Shown here: one piece after another, positions 1-10,475 of the stretch
Layout: the number at the start of each line of letters is the position of its first letter
Position numbering within the stretch: position 1 is the first letter of the stretch
Notes under the pieces: generated by a model
What the model was told of the DNA's origin: nothing
Seen by the model: the letters and a program-made list of their open reading frames with translations, nothing else
Database searches by the model: none
Assembly (NCBI RefSeq): GCF_009857815.1
Contig: NZ_WVVW01000001.1
Location: 1,426,001 to 1,490,000, forward strand
Source of the DNA: Pseudomaricurvus sp. HS19
GTDB lineage: Bacteria > Pseudomonadota > Gammaproteobacteria > Pseudomonadales > Cellvibrionaceae
DNA: 64,000 bases
Reading direction: 5' to 3'
Position numbers and translations under genes: made by a program

Positions 1-1477
1 TCAGGCTAAAACCTCCTCGCCTGTAGCACTGCGCAGCGGTTTTCTGGTTCTGCCGGTTTTTGAAAAGGGCGAACTACCCGCCGTTACCGCCGCTGTCGAC
101 AAAGCCTGTGGTGGCCAGATCAGCAAACTGATCAAGCAGGGCGACGTGGAAGGCACCCTGGCTGAAGTGTGCAGCCTGCCACAGCTGGAAGGCTGTGCTG
201 CCCAACGCATCCTGCTGCTGGGCTTTGGCAAGAAGAAAGAGGCCATCAGTGGCGATGACTTTGACAAGGCCATCAAAAAAGCCGCCGCCAGCGTCAAATC
301 CTCCCCCGCCAAGGACGTGGCGGTGGCCATTGCCGAGGTAGCCGTCAAAGACCGCGATGAAGCCTGGAAAGCCCGCCACACCGCCAAGCTGTTCGGCGAC
401 GCGCTCTACAAGGTCAACGCGCAAAAGAGCGGTAATGGCAAAGTGATCGCGCTCAAGAAAGGTTTCTACTGCTGCGACAGCAAAAAGACCAGCGCCATCA
501 ACAGCGCACTGGCTACCGGCACCGCCATCGCCAAAGGTATGGCGCTGTGCAAGGACCTGGGCAACCTGCCCGGCAACATCTGTACCCCCACTTACCTGAG
601 CAACGAAGCGCGCAAGCTGGCCCGCGGCAACAGCAAGCTGACCGCGAAGATTCTCAACGAAAAGCAGATGCGCGAATTGAAAATGGGCTCCCTGTTGTCA
701 GTTGCCGCCGGCAGCGACGAGGAAGCACAACTGATCGTACTGGAATACAAGGGCGGCGCTAAAACTGCCAAACCCACTGTACTGGTGGGCAAGGGCATTA
801 CCTTCGACTCCGGCGGTATCAGCCTCAAGCCCGGTGCGGCCATGGATGAGATGAAGTACGACATGTGCGGTGCCGCCAGTGTACTGGGCACGCTCAAGAC
901 CGTGGTGGAGCTGGCCCTGCCCATCAACCTGGTGGTGATTGTGGCAGCCGCCGAGAACATGCCCAGCGGTCGCGCCACCAAGCCCGGCGATATCGTTACC
1001 TCCATGTCCGGCCAGACCATCGAAATCCTCAACACCGATGCCGAAGGTCGACTGGTACTGTGTGACGCCCTCACCTACGCCGAGCGCTTCAAGCCCAAGG
1101 CAGTGGTGGATGTAGCGACCCTCACCGGTGCCTGTATTGTGGCGCTGGGCAATCACACCAGCGGCCTCTACAGCAACAGCGACGAGCTGGCCCAAAAGCT
1201 GTTCGACGCCGGCATCAAGGCTGGCGACAAGGCGTGGCACATGCCCCTGTGGGACGAGTACCAAAAGCAGCTGGACAGTAATTTTGCCGATATCGCCAAC
1301 ATCGGTACCCCCGGCGCCGGCAGTGTCACCGCCGCCTGCTTCCTCTCCCGCTTCACCAAGAGCTACGACTGGGCCCACCTGGATATTGCCGGTACCGCCT
1401 GGACTGGCGGCGCGGCCAAAGGTGCCAGTGGCCGCCCGGTATCCATGTTGGTGGAATACCTGTTGCAGCACGCCTGA
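1..1477 (+). CDS. pepA: Leucyl aminopeptidase PepA (M17), 5' partial
   Basis: Cytosolic two-metal aminopeptidase that trims N-terminal residues from peptides; family members are hexamers and some also bind DNA in site-specific recombination (family knowledge). The frame is open from base 2 with no start codon, so the N-terminus lies outside the window; 491 residues of about 500 remain. The first 150 or so form the N-terminal macro-like domain. The catalytic domain shows [11 protein letters not shown] (metal ligands and catalytic Lys) and [12 protein letters not shown] (catalytic Arg). An internal GTG at 146 is in frame but would remove part of the N-terminal domain, so it is not the start. 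holC follows 14 bp downstream, a pairing conserved in Pseudomonas relatives. Confidence 0.97.
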   Translation, partial: QAKTSSPVALRSGFLVLPVFEKGELPAVTAAVDKACGGQISKLIKQGDVEGTLAEVCSLPQLEGCAAQRILLLGFGKKKEAISGDDFDKAIKKAAASVKSSPAKDVAVAIAEVAVKDRDEAWKARHTAKLFGDALYKVNAQKSGNGKVIALKKGFYCCDSKKTSAINSALATGTAIAKGMALCKDLGNLPGNICTPTYLSNEARKLARGNSKLTAKILNEKQMRELKMGSLLSVAAGSDEEAQLIVLEYKGGAKTAKPTVLVGKGITFDSGGISLKPGAAMDEMKYDMCGAASVLGTLKTVVELALPINLVVIVAAAENMPSGRATKPGDIVTSMSGQTIEILNTDAEGRLVLCDALTYAERFKPKAVVDVATLTGACIVALGNHTSGLYSNSDELAQKLFDAGIKAGDKAWHMPLWDEYQKQLDSNFADIANIGTPGAGSVTAACFLSRFTKSYDWAHLDIAGTAWTGGAAKGASGRPVSMLVEYLLQHA

Positions 1478-1491
1478 GACCAGGTTCCGCC

Positions 1492-1923
1492 ATGACCCGG
1501 GTTGATTTCTATATACTGCCGCAAACCGACACTGCCGATCGCCTCGACTTTACCTGCCGCCTGGTGCAGAAAGCCCAGGCGCTGGGCAGCAGTGTCTATG
1601 TGGCGGTTAACGACCAGACAGAAGCACAGCAGCTAGACCAGCTGCTGTGGAGCTTCCGTCCGGAGAGTTTTATTCCCCACGACTGTGAGGGCAGTGAAGA
1701 ACGTCAGGCGCCGGTACTGATCGGTTACGGCGAGGATTGCGGCCAGCACCACGACCTGCTGATCAACCTGAAGCAGCAGATACCGGCCTACTTCAGCCGT
1801 TTCCAGCGCCTGGCCGAGGTGGTGTGCCAGCAGCCGGACGTGCTGGAAAGCACCCGCCGCAACTACGCGTTTTATCGCGACCGCGGCTACCCGATTCACT
1901 CCCACAATCTCCGCCGGGATTAA
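1492..1923 (+). CDS. holC: DNA polymerase III chi subunit
   Basis: 143 residues, the usual size. Chi joins psi in the clamp-loader complex and contacts single-strand binding protein at the replication fork (family knowledge). The N-terminal strand VDFYILPQ, the central SFIPHD segment and the C-terminal YAFYRDRGYPIHSHNL are typical of HolC. It lies just after pepA and 18 bp before an acidic protein, so the three genes probably share a transcript. In pseudomonads valS normally comes soon after; here an unrelated endonuclease gene follows instead. Confidence 0.93.
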   Translation: MTRVDFYILPQTDTADRLDFTCRLVQKAQALGSSVYVAVNDQTEAQQLDQLLWSFRPESFIPHDCEGSEERQAPVLIGYGEDCGQHHDLLINLKQQIPAYFSRFQRLAEVVCQQPDVLESTRRNYAFYRDRGYPIHSHNLRRD

Positions 1924-1941
1924 CTTCATCGGACCAAAGGC

Positions 1942-2838
1942 ATGAGCAGGCGAGGCGATACCAAAGACAAGTTGCTGGGCGAACTGGAGTCCATCAAGGC
2001 GTTGCTGAATGAAGACGAGTGGGACGATATCCCCCTGCTCAACGATGTCATTCAGCCCAACTCCGACACGCCTGCCGCAGCCGCCCCCGAAAGCACCCTG
2101 GAGGAGCTGGCACAGGATATCCTGCGTGAGCAGGAGGCCCCTGCAACGCCAGCCCCTGACGCTGCCATCACCGGCAACCGCAAGAACGCCAACAACGACA
2201 TCGCCAAAGCCATTAACTCCCTCAACATGGATCTGGACCTGGATGAAACCGATCCCGGCCTTCCGGCGGTGGAACCGGCCCCTGCCGACACAGAGCCGGA
2301 GTCGGGGCTGGATGACGAAGCTGACGAAGAGACCGAAGGCGAGCTGGTTGATGAGGCCACAGACGAGACCGATGATGACTACGACATCGACGAGGAGACC
2401 CGGCAGGCGCTGCTGAGCATCGACGATGAGTGGGAAGAAGAGGACCGCCTCGCCGAAGCCAACCAGGTACTGCCGCCAGGTGTACTGCCCGGCCAGCGCA
2501 GCCTGTTTGAAAGCCCTTCCCAGGGGAGCCCCTACCAGGCAATTCCCAGCGAGGAAAGCCCCGGCAAACCGGCCACCACCCGCAAAGCCAGTGGTGAAAA
2601 CCCCTTCCTGCCCCAGCACATTCGCGAGCGACTGCACATCAACCGCTCGCTGGTGGACGAACTCAAGGCCGGCACACCTTTCCAGCCCGATGCCAGCGCC
2701 GACATCCTCAGTGCCGTGCGCTTGCAGCAACTGGTGGATCAGGTGATTGCCACACACCTGCCCCGCATCGAAGCCGACCTGCGCGAACGCCTGTTCCGGG
2801 AGCTGCAAAACAATCCGCCGCGCAAGGATAAAAACTGA
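1942..2838 (+). CDS. Acidic, largely disordered protein of the holC operon
   Basis: 298 residues, function unknown. Residues about 1-20 form a charged helix (KDKLLGELESIKALLNED). Residues 40-230 are rich in Asp, Glu, Pro and Thr and look disordered. The last 50 or so residues return to helical character, including LQQLVDQVIATHLPRIEADL. A gene of similar character follows holC in Pseudomonas (memory). The layout of an acidic linker plus a short C-terminal amphipathic helical block recalls polar organiser proteins such as PopZ, but that is analogy, not homology. The start has AAAGG 5 bp upstream. Confidence 0.75.
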   Translation: MSRRGDTKDKLLGELESIKALLNEDEWDDIPLLNDVIQPNSDTPAAAAPESTLEELAQDILREQEAPATPAPDAAITGNRKNANNDIAKAINSLNMDLDLDETDPGLPAVEPAPADTEPESGLDDEADEETEGELVDEATDETDDDYDIDEETRQALLSIDDEWEEEDRLAEANQVLPPGVLPGQRSLFESPSQGSPYQAIPSEESPGKPATTRKASGENPFLPQHIRERLHINRSLVDELKAGTPFQPDASADILSAVRLQQLVDQVIATHLPRIEADLRERLFRELQNNPPRKDKN

Positions 2839-2932
2839 CGGCGGGCGGCAAATCACATTCCGCGCAAGCTCGCTTTGTTCTCATACTAAAGTGCGACTAT
2901 GATGCCCCTGTATCCATTTTTCAGGGGAATCT

Positions 2933-3679
2933 GTGGTGTATCCCACTCGCTGGTTACTGCTTTTGTTACTGGTTGCCAACGCCGCTTTTGGCCAGGGCAA
3001 CACCCAAATCGACAGTTTTCAGAGCGCCAAACGCCTGCTGCACGAGCAGGTACACGTGCAGCATCGCTCTACCCTCTACTGCAACGCCAGCTACAACGAC
3101 CGCAAGCAGGTCACTGCACCCAGCGGTTTCATCACCCCCGGCCATGAAAAGCGCGCTGGTCGAATCGAATGGGAACACGTAGTTCCTGCAGAGAACTTTG
3201 GTCGCACCTTCAGCGAATGGCGCGACGGCCACCCCAGTTGTGTTAACAGCAGCGGCAAGAGTTACAAGGGCCGTCGCTGCGCCGATCGGACATCCGCCGA
3301 ATACCGCCTGATGCAGGCGGATATGTACAACCTCTACCCGGCCATCGGCGCAGTCAATGCGTATCGCAGCAATTACAACTTCACCCTGCTGCCCGGCAGC
3401 GAAGTGGACTTCGGCAGCTGCGCCATGAAAATCGACCAGCGCAAGGCAGAGCCACCGGAATCCGCCCGCGGCACCATCGCCCGCACCTATCTCTATATGG
3501 CTGAAAGCTACCCGCGCTTTCGCCTGTCGCCCGCGTCACGCAAGTTGATGGAAGCCTGGAACCGGCAGTATCCGCCGCAGGCGTGGGAGTGTCAGAGGGG
3601 GGAGAGTATTCGCGGCCTGCAGGGCAACGAAAACCGTGTGCTCAGCAGCGCCTGCAACCCGCAGGTGGCACAGCATTAA
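2933..3679 (+). CDS. Secreted endonuclease I family nuclease
   Basis: 248 residues, homologous to EndA/Dns periplasmic or extracellular DNases that cut double-stranded DNA non-specifically. A signal peptide is clear (LLLLLLVANAAFGQ, cleavage near residue 20). Family motifs are EWEHVVPAENFG, SAEYRLMQADMYNLYPAIG with the downstream NAYRSNY, and a paired set of cysteines. It starts at GTG 2933 (a second GTG follows at once) with a purine-rich stretch 5-9 bp upstream. Likely roles are nutrient recovery from DNA or barrier to incoming DNA. It is transcribed with the pepA group but separated by 94 bp. Confidence 0.88.
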   Translation: MVYPTRWLLLLLLVANAAFGQGNTQIDSFQSAKRLLHEQVHVQHRSTLYCNASYNDRKQVTAPSGFITPGHEKRAGRIEWEHVVPAENFGRTFSEWRDGHPSCVNSSGKSYKGRRCADRTSAEYRLMQADMYNLYPAIGAVNAYRSNYNFTLLPGSEVDFGSCAMKIDQRKAEPPESARGTIARTYLYMAESYPRFRLSPASRKLMEAWNRQYPPQAWECQRGESIRGLQGNENRVLSSACNPQVAQH

Positions 3680-3699
3680 GGCGTAAGACGAAAACCCGA

Positions 3700-4467
3700 T
3701 CAGGGATTGCAGTCGGAAGGCTGGTGCTGCTCCGCCAGCTGCGTGTAGCGGCCCTGCCGGTGGATACGCTGCAAGCCTTCGTCCAGCATCTCCGCATGGG
3801 CTTGTGACTGTTCATCATCACGGCGGAAGGCCACATAGATGTCACTGACGTGATTAACCGCACCGCGTTTCAGGGCGTCGGCAGGTAACTCCATTTGCGT
3901 CAGGGTACACTCCAGTACCTCATCGAACATGATGGCCATGTCGACGCGTCCGGCGAGCAGCATTTTGATAATCTGGCGCTGGCTGGCTACGCGATACTCC
4001 AGCAGTCGCAGGCGTTCCTGCTCGTAATCGTTACCGTATTCGTAATCAAGGATCAGGGCGATGCGGGTACCGGCGGGGATCTGCGCCGGGCTCTCAACGG
4101 GCAAGGCTTTGCCGGGTGCAAAGTAATAGGAGGCGGAAGCCTTCAGCAACGGCTCCTGGCCGAACAGGAAACGGGCCTCGGTGCTGGCCTGGCGGGTGAC
4201 ATTAAAGCCCCCGTCCAGCAGCCCGGACTCCACATCGCGCAGTACCCGGGCATAGGGCTTCACCACAAACTCAACCGGGTGTTCCACTGCCTCCATGGCG
4301 GCCTCCACCAGGTTGCGACTGATGCCCTGTCCCTTGCTATTGGCGTAGGGTGGCCAACTGTCTTCGATACCCAGTGTCAGGGGCTGCTTATCGGCAAACG
4401 CGGGTGTGGCCCAGAGAGCCAGCGCTGCCAGGGTGGCGAGAGTCCTGATTACGACCTGGTACACCAC
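3700..4467 (-). CDS. Periplasmic solute-binding protein (SBP family 3)
   Basis: 255 residues with a signal peptide ending near ATPAFA. The body follows the amino-acid-binding-protein pattern: LTLGIEDSWPPYANSKGQG, an EFVVKPYARVLRDVESGLLDGGF lobe and a C-terminal lobe with a hinge near residues 125-130. No permease or ATPase gene is beside it, so this may be one of the orphan binding proteins found in marine gammaproteobacteria; ligand unknown. The start is GTG 4467 with AGGAGG nine bases upstream. It is downstream of der on the same strand (26 bp) and convergent with the endonuclease. Confidence 0.75.
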   Translation of the reverse strand: MVYQVVIRTLATLAALALWATPAFADKQPLTLGIEDSWPPYANSKGQGISRNLVEAAMEAVEHPVEFVVKPYARVLRDVESGLLDGGFNVTRQASTEARFLFGQEPLLKASASYYFAPGKALPVESPAQIPAGTRIALILDYEYGNDYEQERLRLLEYRVASQRQIIKMLLAGRVDMAIMFDEVLECTLTQMELPADALKRGAVNHVSDIYVAFRRDDEQSQAHAEMLDEGLQRIHRQGRYTQLAEQHQPSDCNP

Positions 4468-4493
4468 GGCATAACGCCTCCTGTATCCCTGGA

Positions 4494-5906
4494 TTATTTG
4501 TTCTTGCTCTTCTTTTTCTGCTTCTGGTGGAACTGCGCCAGGCGCTGCTTCTTCTGCAGCTGTCGGTCGGTTAGTTTGTTCTTGCGTCCCTCGAAGGGGT
4601 TCTCTGTGGTCCGGTACTGTATACGCAGTGGCGTTCCATGCAGATCCAGTGCGCGACGAAACGTTTTCTCCAGGTACTTGGTGTAGTGACCAGGAAGCTT
4701 GTCGGTCTGGTTACCGTGAATCACAATAATGGGCGGATTCTGGCCACCGGCGTGGGCGTAACGCAACTTGATACGACGACCGTTATGCATGGGGGGCTGA
4801 TGCACCGCCACAGCGTCTTCCAGAATACGGGTGAGCTGGTTGGTGGAGAGCTTGTCGGTGGCCGAGCTGAAGGCCTTTTCCACGGACTCATAGAGATGGC
4901 CCACACCGGTACCGTGCAGCGCCGAGATAAAGTGGACATCGGCAAAGTCGATAAAGCGCAGGCGCCGTCCCAGCTCCGTCTTGATGTACTCCTTCTGCTC
5001 CGCCTCCAGACCATCCCATTTGTTGAGCGCCACCACCAGTGCGCGGCCGCTGTCGATCACCTGCCCCATCAGGTGCAGGTCCTGATCCACAATACCCTCG
5101 CGCGCATCCATCACCAGGATCACCACATTGGCATCTTCAATGGCGCGCAGGGTCTTGACGATAGAGAACTTCTCCACCGTCTCACGGACATTTTTGCGCC
5201 GCCGCACACCGGCGGTATCAATGATGGTATAGGGCTGTTCGTTGCGCTCGTAGTCGATATAGATACTGTCCCGGGTAGTGCCGGGCTGGTCATAGACCAC
5301 CACCCGGTCCTCACCCAGCATGCGGTTTACCAGCGTCGATTTGCCCACATTGGGACGGCCGACGATGGCCATCTTGATGCCGCGCTCCCGCTCTTCGTCA
5401 GAGGGCTCCTCCTGCGACGGGAACTCGTCCAGCACCGTCTGCATCAGGCCCTTCACGCCTTTACCATGGGTGGCCGTGGTCGGGTAGAGCTCACCCAGGC
5501 CCATCTCGTAGAAAGGCGCTACCGCCATATCGTAGTTCTGGCCGTCGACCTTGTTGGCCACCACGTAGGTGCGCTTGTGATTAACCCGCAGGTGGCGGGC
5601 AATCATCTCGTCGGCGGCGGTCAGGCCAGCGCGGCAGTCCACCAAAAACAGTACGGCGTCCGCCTCGTTGATTGCCTGCAGCGACTGCCCGGCCATGGCC
5701 TCGTCGATACCCTCCTCGTCACCGCTGATACCGCCGGTGTCGATGACCACAAACTTCTTGCCGAACATCTCGCCCTGACCGTACTTGCGGTCGCGGGTGA
5801 GGCCGGCGTAATCCGCCACCAGCGCGTCACGCGAGCGGGTGAGGCAGTTGAAGAGTGTGGATTTGCCCACATTGGGCCGCCCTACCAGGGCAATTACAGG
5901 AATCAT
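4494..5906 (-). CDS. der: GTPase Der (EngA), ribosome assembly factor
   Basis: 470 residues, tandem-GTPase protein needed for maturation of the large ribosomal subunit. Two G domains are visible, each with a P-loop: [13 protein letters not shown] near residue 6 and [13 protein letters not shown] near 180, with DTGG and DTAG switch motifs and NKVD/NKWD base-recognition motifs. A KH-like domain and a Lys-rich tail ([10 protein letters not shown]) end the protein. The chosen ATG at 5906 gives MIPVIALVG, matching family N-termini; an upstream in-frame ATG at 5918 is possible. It is the last gene of the bamB-der group but a terminator lies between the two, so it may have its own promoter. Confidence 0.96.
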   Translation of the reverse strand: MIPVIALVGRPNVGKSTLFNCLTRSRDALVADYAGLTRDRKYGQGEMFGKKFVVIDTGGISGDEEGIDEAMAGQSLQAINEADAVLFLVDCRAGLTAADEMIARHLRVNHKRTYVVANKVDGQNYDMAVAPFYEMGLGELYPTTATHGKGVKGLMQTVLDEFPSQEEPSDEERERGIKMAIVGRPNVGKSTLVNRMLGEDRVVVYDQPGTTRDSIYIDYERNEQPYTIIDTAGVRRRKNVRETVEKFSIVKTLRAIEDANVVILVMDAREGIVDQDLHLMGQVIDSGRALVVALNKWDGLEAEQKEYIKTELGRRLRFIDFADVHFISALHGTGVGHLYESVEKAFSSATDKLSTNQLTRILEDAVAVHQPPMHNGRRIKLRYAHAGGQNPPIIVIHGNQTDKLPGHYTKYLEKTFRRALDLHGTPLRIQYRTTENPFEGRKNKLTDRQLQKKQRLAQFHQKQKKKSKNK

Positions 5907-5949
5907 TGACTGTCTCATGCAAGTCCGGGAGCCAGGACGGCCGCCCAAT

Positions 5950-5977
5950 AAAAAAGCCAGAGCATACTGCCCTGGCT
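5950..5977 (-). terminator. Rho-independent terminator after bamB
   Basis: Read on the minus strand, AGCCAG and CTGGCT pair, with an inner GCA/TGC step, and are followed by TTTTTTA. It lies 26 bp after the bamB stop and ahead of der, so it should end or attenuate bamB transcription before der. Confidence 0.75.
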
Positions 5978-6002
5978 CCGAGTATACCCCATAAGCGGGA
6001 TG

Positions 6003-7136
6003 TTAGCGGATGTTCAGCGCTTCCAGGTCACCACTGTTGCCGTAAACGTAGAGGGTATCCCCCAGCCCCAGCATGGGTGTCCTGACACCGTCACCATCCA
6101 CTTTGCGGCGGGCCACAAACTGGCCATCCGACTGATTCATAATGTGCACATAGCCCTCAAAGTCGGCCACCGCCACAAAACTGCCAAAGGTTTGCGGGGC
6201 TCCCAACTTGCGGCGCACCAGCTGGTCGTTGCTCCACACCAGTTGGCCGGTGGCGGCATCGTAGGCCTTGACGCTGTCGTCGGCAGTAGCGATGAATACG
6301 TACCCTGCCGCTGCCGACAAACCGTTAAAAGTAGATTCCTGCTGTGCCCAGACTCCGCGACCGTTGTTGCGGTTGATGGCGACCAGCCGGCCCTGATAGC
6401 TGCCTACGTAAATCAACTCACCCACCAGCAGTGGCGCGGCATTGATATCAATAACCCGCTCCAGCTCGGAACGCCCCTGGGGTACTGCGACCCGCTGTTC
6501 CCACAAAGGAATGCCTTCGAGAGCGCTGAGCGCCACCACTTTGCCGGTATCAAAACCCGCATACACGGTCGAGGGGGTCACCAGCGGCGTCGATGTACCA
6601 CGCAGGGTAAGGGCTGGCACCGCAGTATCATGCATCCACATCTGGCTGCCATCATCGGCACTGAAGGCGTAGAGGCGGCCGTCCAGTGTCTGTACCACCA
6701 CTTCACTGCCATTGCCCTGGGGTGGCGCCAGCACTTCACTGCTCACCTTCGCCCGCCAGCGCTCTTCACCGGTTTCCGCGTCCAGGGCAATAACATCGCC
6801 TTTCAGGGTGCCGAGAAACACCAGGTCACCGGCGGCGCCAATACCACTGGCAACCGGCTGCTTAACATCCGCATCCCACACTTCCTTGCCGCGATCGGCG
6901 GTGTAGGCAATGACATCACCATCACTGTCGACGGCGTAGATGCGACCGTTGAGTGACGCCATCGGCAGCAGCTCATAGGTCTCACCTGCGCCACTGCCAA
7001 CATCGTCTGACCATACCACTTTCACCTTGCGGGGCTTTTCAATGTCCACCAGCTCCGCCGGCGACAGATCCACCTCGTCATTGGATGAACAGGCAGCCAG
7101 CAAGGCGGCCATAGCGACGACAATCAGCCGCTTCAT
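6003..7136 (-). CDS. bamB: Outer-membrane assembly lipoprotein BamB
   Basis: 377-residue beta-propeller lipoprotein of the BAM complex, which inserts beta-barrel proteins into the outer membrane. The signal peptide ends in a lipobox (ALLAAC, Cys 16). Repeated PQQ-type blades are visible, for example GRIYAVDSDGDVIAYTADRGKEVW, GDVIALDAETGEERW and DSVKAYDAATGQLVW. Its ATG overlaps the yfgM stop by four bases (ATGA), implying translational coupling. The yfgM-bamB-der order is the standard gammaproteobacterial one. Confidence 0.95.
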   Translation of the reverse strand: MKRLIVVAMAALLAACSSNDEVDLSPAELVDIEKPRKVKVVWSDDVGSGAGETYELLPMASLNGRIYAVDSDGDVIAYTADRGKEVWDADVKQPVASGIGAAGDLVFLGTLKGDVIALDAETGEERWRAKVSSEVLAPPQGNGSEVVVQTLDGRLYAFSADDGSQMWMHDTAVPALTLRGTSTPLVTPSTVYAGFDTGKVVALSALEGIPLWEQRVAVPQGRSELERVIDINAAPLLVGELIYVGSYQGRLVAINRNNGRGVWAQQESTFNGLSAAAGYVFIATADDSVKAYDAATGQLVWSNDQLVRRKLGAPQTFGSFVAVADFEGYVHIMNQSDGQFVARRKVDGDGVRTPMLGLGDTLYVYGNSGDLEALNIR

Positions 7137-7849
7137 GAATCGGCTCCTGCCGGGGCACTCTCACCTTCGCTACCTGCCGGCGCAACCGGAACCGCGGCCT
7201 GCAGGTCCTGCAGTTTCATTTCCAGCAAGGGACGACGGCTTTCCAGATCCTGTACCAGGTAGTCGAGAGCCAGCTGATAGGCCGCACGGGCGTCACTGGT
7301 CTTACCCTGGGCAACCAGCACATCACCACGCACTTCGGCAAACGCACCCTTGTAGGAGATATCATCGGTATCCGCAACGGTCTGCAGAGCCGCAGCGTAC
7401 TCTTCAGCAGCCATCTGCAGGCGCGCCAGACGCATTTTTGCGGTGTTGGTCAGCGCCGCATCGGTATTGCGGTCGATTACCCACTGCAGCTCGGCAGCGG
7501 CGGCTTCGGCTTCACCGCTCTCCAGCAGCGCCTTGGCCTTGACCATCGCGCCGAGGCTGGCGTAGAGACTGCCGCCACTGGCACTTTTCAGCTCATCGGC
7601 CAGGTGTTTGGCCGTGGCGAGCTTCTCTTCCGGCAATTTGGTGCCTGGCTGCACCTGCACGGCTTCCAGCAGCATCTGGTATTGGGCTGAGGCGGCCTCG
7701 GCACTGACCTGCTTCTGGTCCTGCCAGAAGTTCCATCCCAGGTAAGCCGCTACGGCCAGCACAACGCCGACTACGGTGGATTTACCATTCTCGGCCCACC
7801 AGCGTTTGAGGGTCTCAAGTTGTTCTTCTTCGGTGAGATGTACTGCCAC
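7133..7849 (-). CDS. yfgM: YfgM/AnkB-type TPR membrane protein
   Basis: 238 residues: a cytosolic N-terminal segment with TEEEQLETLKRWW, one membrane helix (residues about 22-40, VVGVVLAVAAYLGWNFW) and a periplasmic TPR-like helical domain, ending in a Ala/Gly-rich tail. In E. coli YfgM interacts with the Sec translocon and the chaperone PpiD. GTG 7849 is preceded by GAGGAG. It sits between hisS and bamB as usual. Confidence 0.9.
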   Translation of the reverse strand: MAVHLTEEEQLETLKRWWAENGKSTVVGVVLAVAAYLGWNFWQDQKQVSAEAASAQYQMLLEAVQVQPGTKLPEEKLATAKHLADELKSASGGSLYASLGAMVKAKALLESGEAEAAAAELQWVIDRNTDAALTNTAKMRLARLQMAAEEYAAALQTVADTDDISYKGAFAEVRGDVLVAQGKTSDARAAYQLALDYLVQDLESRRPLLEMKLQDLQAAVPVAPAGSEGESAPAGADS

Positions 7850-7965
7850 TGCAACTCCTCGTTGTTATGGTTTTGTGCCATTCTGTGGGATCGACAGTCA
7901 CTGCCAATCCCGGACAATTCTTATGGGTCCGTCAGCCCCTCCGGCCTGACGAAGTTATCGACCCG

Positions 7966-7999
7966 GCGGCGCCATGAAGGTTCACAGACCTGGCGCCGC
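7966..7999. repeat. GC-rich inverted repeat between hisS and yfgM
   Basis: Nine-base perfect arms GCGGCGCCA and TGGCGCCGC with a 16-base loop. A second smaller inverted repeat (GTCAGCCC / GGCCTGAC) lies at 7931-7950. No T-run follows on the minus strand, so this is more likely a processing or attenuation structure in the hisS-yfgM leader than a full terminator. Confidence 0.4.
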
Positions 8000-8015
8000 T
8001 GCGGTCAAAGGGGCG

Positions 8016-9281
8016 TCAATCTTGCAACGCCCGCAACAGTTCTTCAACTGCCAGTGTCTGTTGGGGGCGATCTTCCCGCAGGAACTTGAGCGTCGCCTGG
8101 CCCTGGGCCACTTCATCCTCACCGAGGATAACCGCCACATCGGCGCCACTGGCGTCGGCTTTTTTCATCTGCTTCTTGAAGTTGCCACCACCGCAATGGC
8201 TCATCACCCGCAGGTGTGGCAACCCATTACGGATCTGCTCTGCCAGGGCAAACGCCTGTGGCTGCACGTCACCCATGGCCACCACATAGACATCCACGCT
8301 GCGATCCAGACCTTCCGGCAGCACCTGCAGCTCCTGCAGCAACAGCACCAGTCGCTCCACGCCCATAGCGAAACCCACCGCAGGCGTCGGCTTGCCACCC
8401 AGTTGCTCCACCAGGCCATCGTAGCGGCCACCGGCGCAGACTGTGCCCTGGGCACCCAGTTTGGTGGTGACCCACTCAAACACGGTCTTGCTGTAGTAAT
8501 CGAGACCACGCACCAGGCGCGGGTTCACCTCGTAGCTGATGCCGGCGGCATCCAGCATGGCCTTGAGGCCATCGAAGTGTTCGCGGGACTCATCGTCCAG
8601 GTAGTCGTGCAGCGCCGGCGCACCGTTCAGCAATGCCTGGGTATTGGCATCCTTGCTGTCGAGAATGCGCAGCGGGTTGCTGTCGAGACGGCGCTGGCTG
8701 TCCTCATCCAGCTGATCCTTGCGCTCGGACAGGTAGGCCACCAGCGCATCGCGGTAGGCGGCGCGGGCGGCACTGCTGCCGAGGGTATTGAGCTGCAGGG
8801 TCACCGCGTCGATGATGCCCAGCTCACGCCACAGGCGCGCGGTCATCAGCAGCAGTTCGGCGTCGATATCCGGACCAGACATGCCAAAGGTTTCAATACC
8901 AATCTGGTGAAACTGGCGCAGACGGCCTTTCTGTGGCCGCTCGTAGCGGAACATGGGGCCCTGGTACCAGACCCGCTGGGTCTGGTTGTAGAGCAGGCCG
9001 TGCTGTTCACAGGCGCGCACACAGCTGGCGGTACCTTCGGGGCGCAGGGTGACGCTGTCACCGTTGCGATCGTCAAAGGTGTACATCTCCTTTTCAACGA
9101 TGTCGGTCACTTCACCGATAGAGCGCTTGAACAGCTCGGTGGGCTCCAGCATCGGGAAGCGCATCTCCTGGTAACCGTAGCTCTGGACCACATCGGCAAC
9201 CGTCGATTCGAGGTACTGCCAGAGGCCGGAGTCGGTGGGCAGCAGGTCGTTCATGCCGCGAATGGCTTGCAGTTTTTTCAA
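8016..9281 (-). CDS. hisS: Histidyl-tRNA synthetase
   Basis: 421 residues, class II aminoacyl-tRNA synthetase charging tRNA-His. Motif 2 region ([19 protein letters not shown]), the histidine-A loop [15 protein letters not shown] and motif 3 ([15 protein letters not shown]) are all present, with the C-terminal anticodon-binding domain. The start is TTG 9281, which aligns with family N-termini ([14 protein letters not shown]); the alternative ATG at 9257 would lose conserved residues. It lies between ispG and yfgM. Confidence 0.97.
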   Translation of the reverse strand: MKKLQAIRGMNDLLPTDSGLWQYLESTVADVVQSYGYQEMRFPMLEPTELFKRSIGEVTDIVEKEMYTFDDRNGDSVTLRPEGTASCVRACEQHGLLYNQTQRVWYQGPMFRYERPQKGRLRQFHQIGIETFGMSGPDIDAELLLMTARLWRELGIIDAVTLQLNTLGSSAARAAYRDALVAYLSERKDQLDEDSQRRLDSNPLRILDSKDANTQALLNGAPALHDYLDDESREHFDGLKAMLDAAGISYEVNPRLVRGLDYYSKTVFEWVTTKLGAQGTVCAGGRYDGLVEQLGGKPTPAVGFAMGVERLVLLLQELQVLPEGLDRSVDVYVVAMGDVQPQAFALAEQIRNGLPHLRVMSHCGGGNFKKQMKKADASGADVAVILGEDEVAQGQATLKFLREDRPQQTLAVEELLRALQD

Positions 9282-9331
9282 GCTCTGTTCCTTAACGGGT
9301 TGTGCAATTTGTCTGTCAGTCGGCGCCGGCT

Positions 9332-10444
9332 TCAGCCGCGGGCGATGAGGTCTTTTTCCTGCTCCGCCTTGGCAGCTGCCTTGGCGCGAATCAGGGCTTC
9401 CAGATCATCCACCAGGTTCTCTTTACCCAGTTTCTGGTTGGGCTCGCCGTCCACGTAGATCAGGTTATTGGGGGTACCACCGGCCAGGCCGATGTCCGCC
9501 TCTTTGGCTTCGCCGGGACCGTTCACCACACAGCCAATCACCGCCACATCCAGCGGCGTGGTGATGTCCTCGAGGCGGGTCTCCAGCTCGTTCATGGTCT
9601 TGATTACGTCGAAGTTCTGGCGTGAACAGCTTGGACAGGCAATAAAGTTGATGCCCTTGCTGCGCAGGCGCAGGCTCTTCAGCAAGTCCCAGCCTACCTT
9701 CACCTCTTCCACCGGATCCGCCGCCAGGGAGATACGCAGGGTGTCGCCGATGCCGTCCATCAGCAGCGCACCGAGGCCCACCGCGGATTTCACAGTACCA
9801 GCACGCAGGCCACCGGCTTCGGTAATGCCCAGGTGCAGCGGCTGCTCAATCTGGCGTGCCAGCTGGCGGTAGGCTTCCACCGCCATAAACACGTCAGAGG
9901 CCTTCACGCTGACCTTGAAGTTGTGGAAGTTGAGATTGTCGAGAATTTCAACGTGGCGCAGCGCCGATTCCACCAGTGCTTCCGGCGTGGGCTCGCCGTA
10001 CTTTTTCTGCAGGTCCTTCTCCAGCGATCCGGCGTTAACACCAATCCGGATCGGGATATTGAGATCGCGGGCCTTTTCCACTACAGCCAGGATGCGCTTT
10101 TCACGGCCGATGTTGCCGGGGTTGATGCGTAGGCAGTCAACACCCAAGTCAGCCACACGCAGGGCGATGCGGTAATCAAAATGAATGTCTGCCACCAGTG
10201 GCACGGTCACCTGCTTGCGGATTTCACCAAAGGCTTCGGCAGCCTCCAGTGAAGGCACAGAGACACGCACGATGTCCGCACCGGCATTCTGCAGGCGCTG
10301 AATCTGGCCTACGGTGGCTGCAACGTCAGTGGTTTCCGTATTGGTCATGCTCTGTACGGAAATGGGTGCATCACCGCCAACCGGGACATTGCCCACCATG
10401 ATCTGGCGGGACTTGCGTCGTTTGATGGGCGACTCGAAATGCAT
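9332..10444 (-). CDS. ispG: 4-hydroxy-3-methylbut-2-enyl diphosphate synthase (IspG/GcpE)
   Basis: 370 residues, [4Fe-4S] enzyme of the MEP pathway to isoprenoids, converting MEcPP to HMBPP using electrons from flavodoxin or ferredoxin (family knowledge). A TIM-barrel N-terminal domain ([27 protein letters not shown]) is followed by the cluster domain with CPSC and [15 protein letters not shown] lies 7-12 bp upstream of ATG 10444. A long-chain flavodoxin encoded elsewhere in the window could serve it. Confidence 0.97.
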   Translation of the reverse strand: MHFESPIKRRKSRQIMVGNVPVGGDAPISVQSMTNTETTDVAATVGQIQRLQNAGADIVRVSVPSLEAAEAFGEIRKQVTVPLVADIHFDYRIALRVADLGVDCLRINPGNIGREKRILAVVEKARDLNIPIRIGVNAGSLEKDLQKKYGEPTPEALVESALRHVEILDNLNFHNFKVSVKASDVFMAVEAYRQLARQIEQPLHLGITEAGGLRAGTVKSAVGLGALLMDGIGDTLRISLAADPVEEVKVGWDLLKSLRLRSKGINFIACPSCSRQNFDVIKTMNELETRLEDITTPLDVAVIGCVVNGPGEAKEADIGLAGGTPNNLIYVDGEPNQKLGKENLVDDLEALIRAKAAAKAEQEKDLIARG

Positions 10445-10475
10445 AGCGACACTTACCTCTTAATTGGATGCCACG

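Noticed and set aside
1633-2856. 407-codon minus-strand frame opposite the acidic protein
   Set aside because: Antisense of the holC operon genes; composition is an artefact of high G+C.
7974-9458. 494-codon plus-strand frame opposite hisS
   Set aside because: Shadow of hisS; no recognisable protein features.
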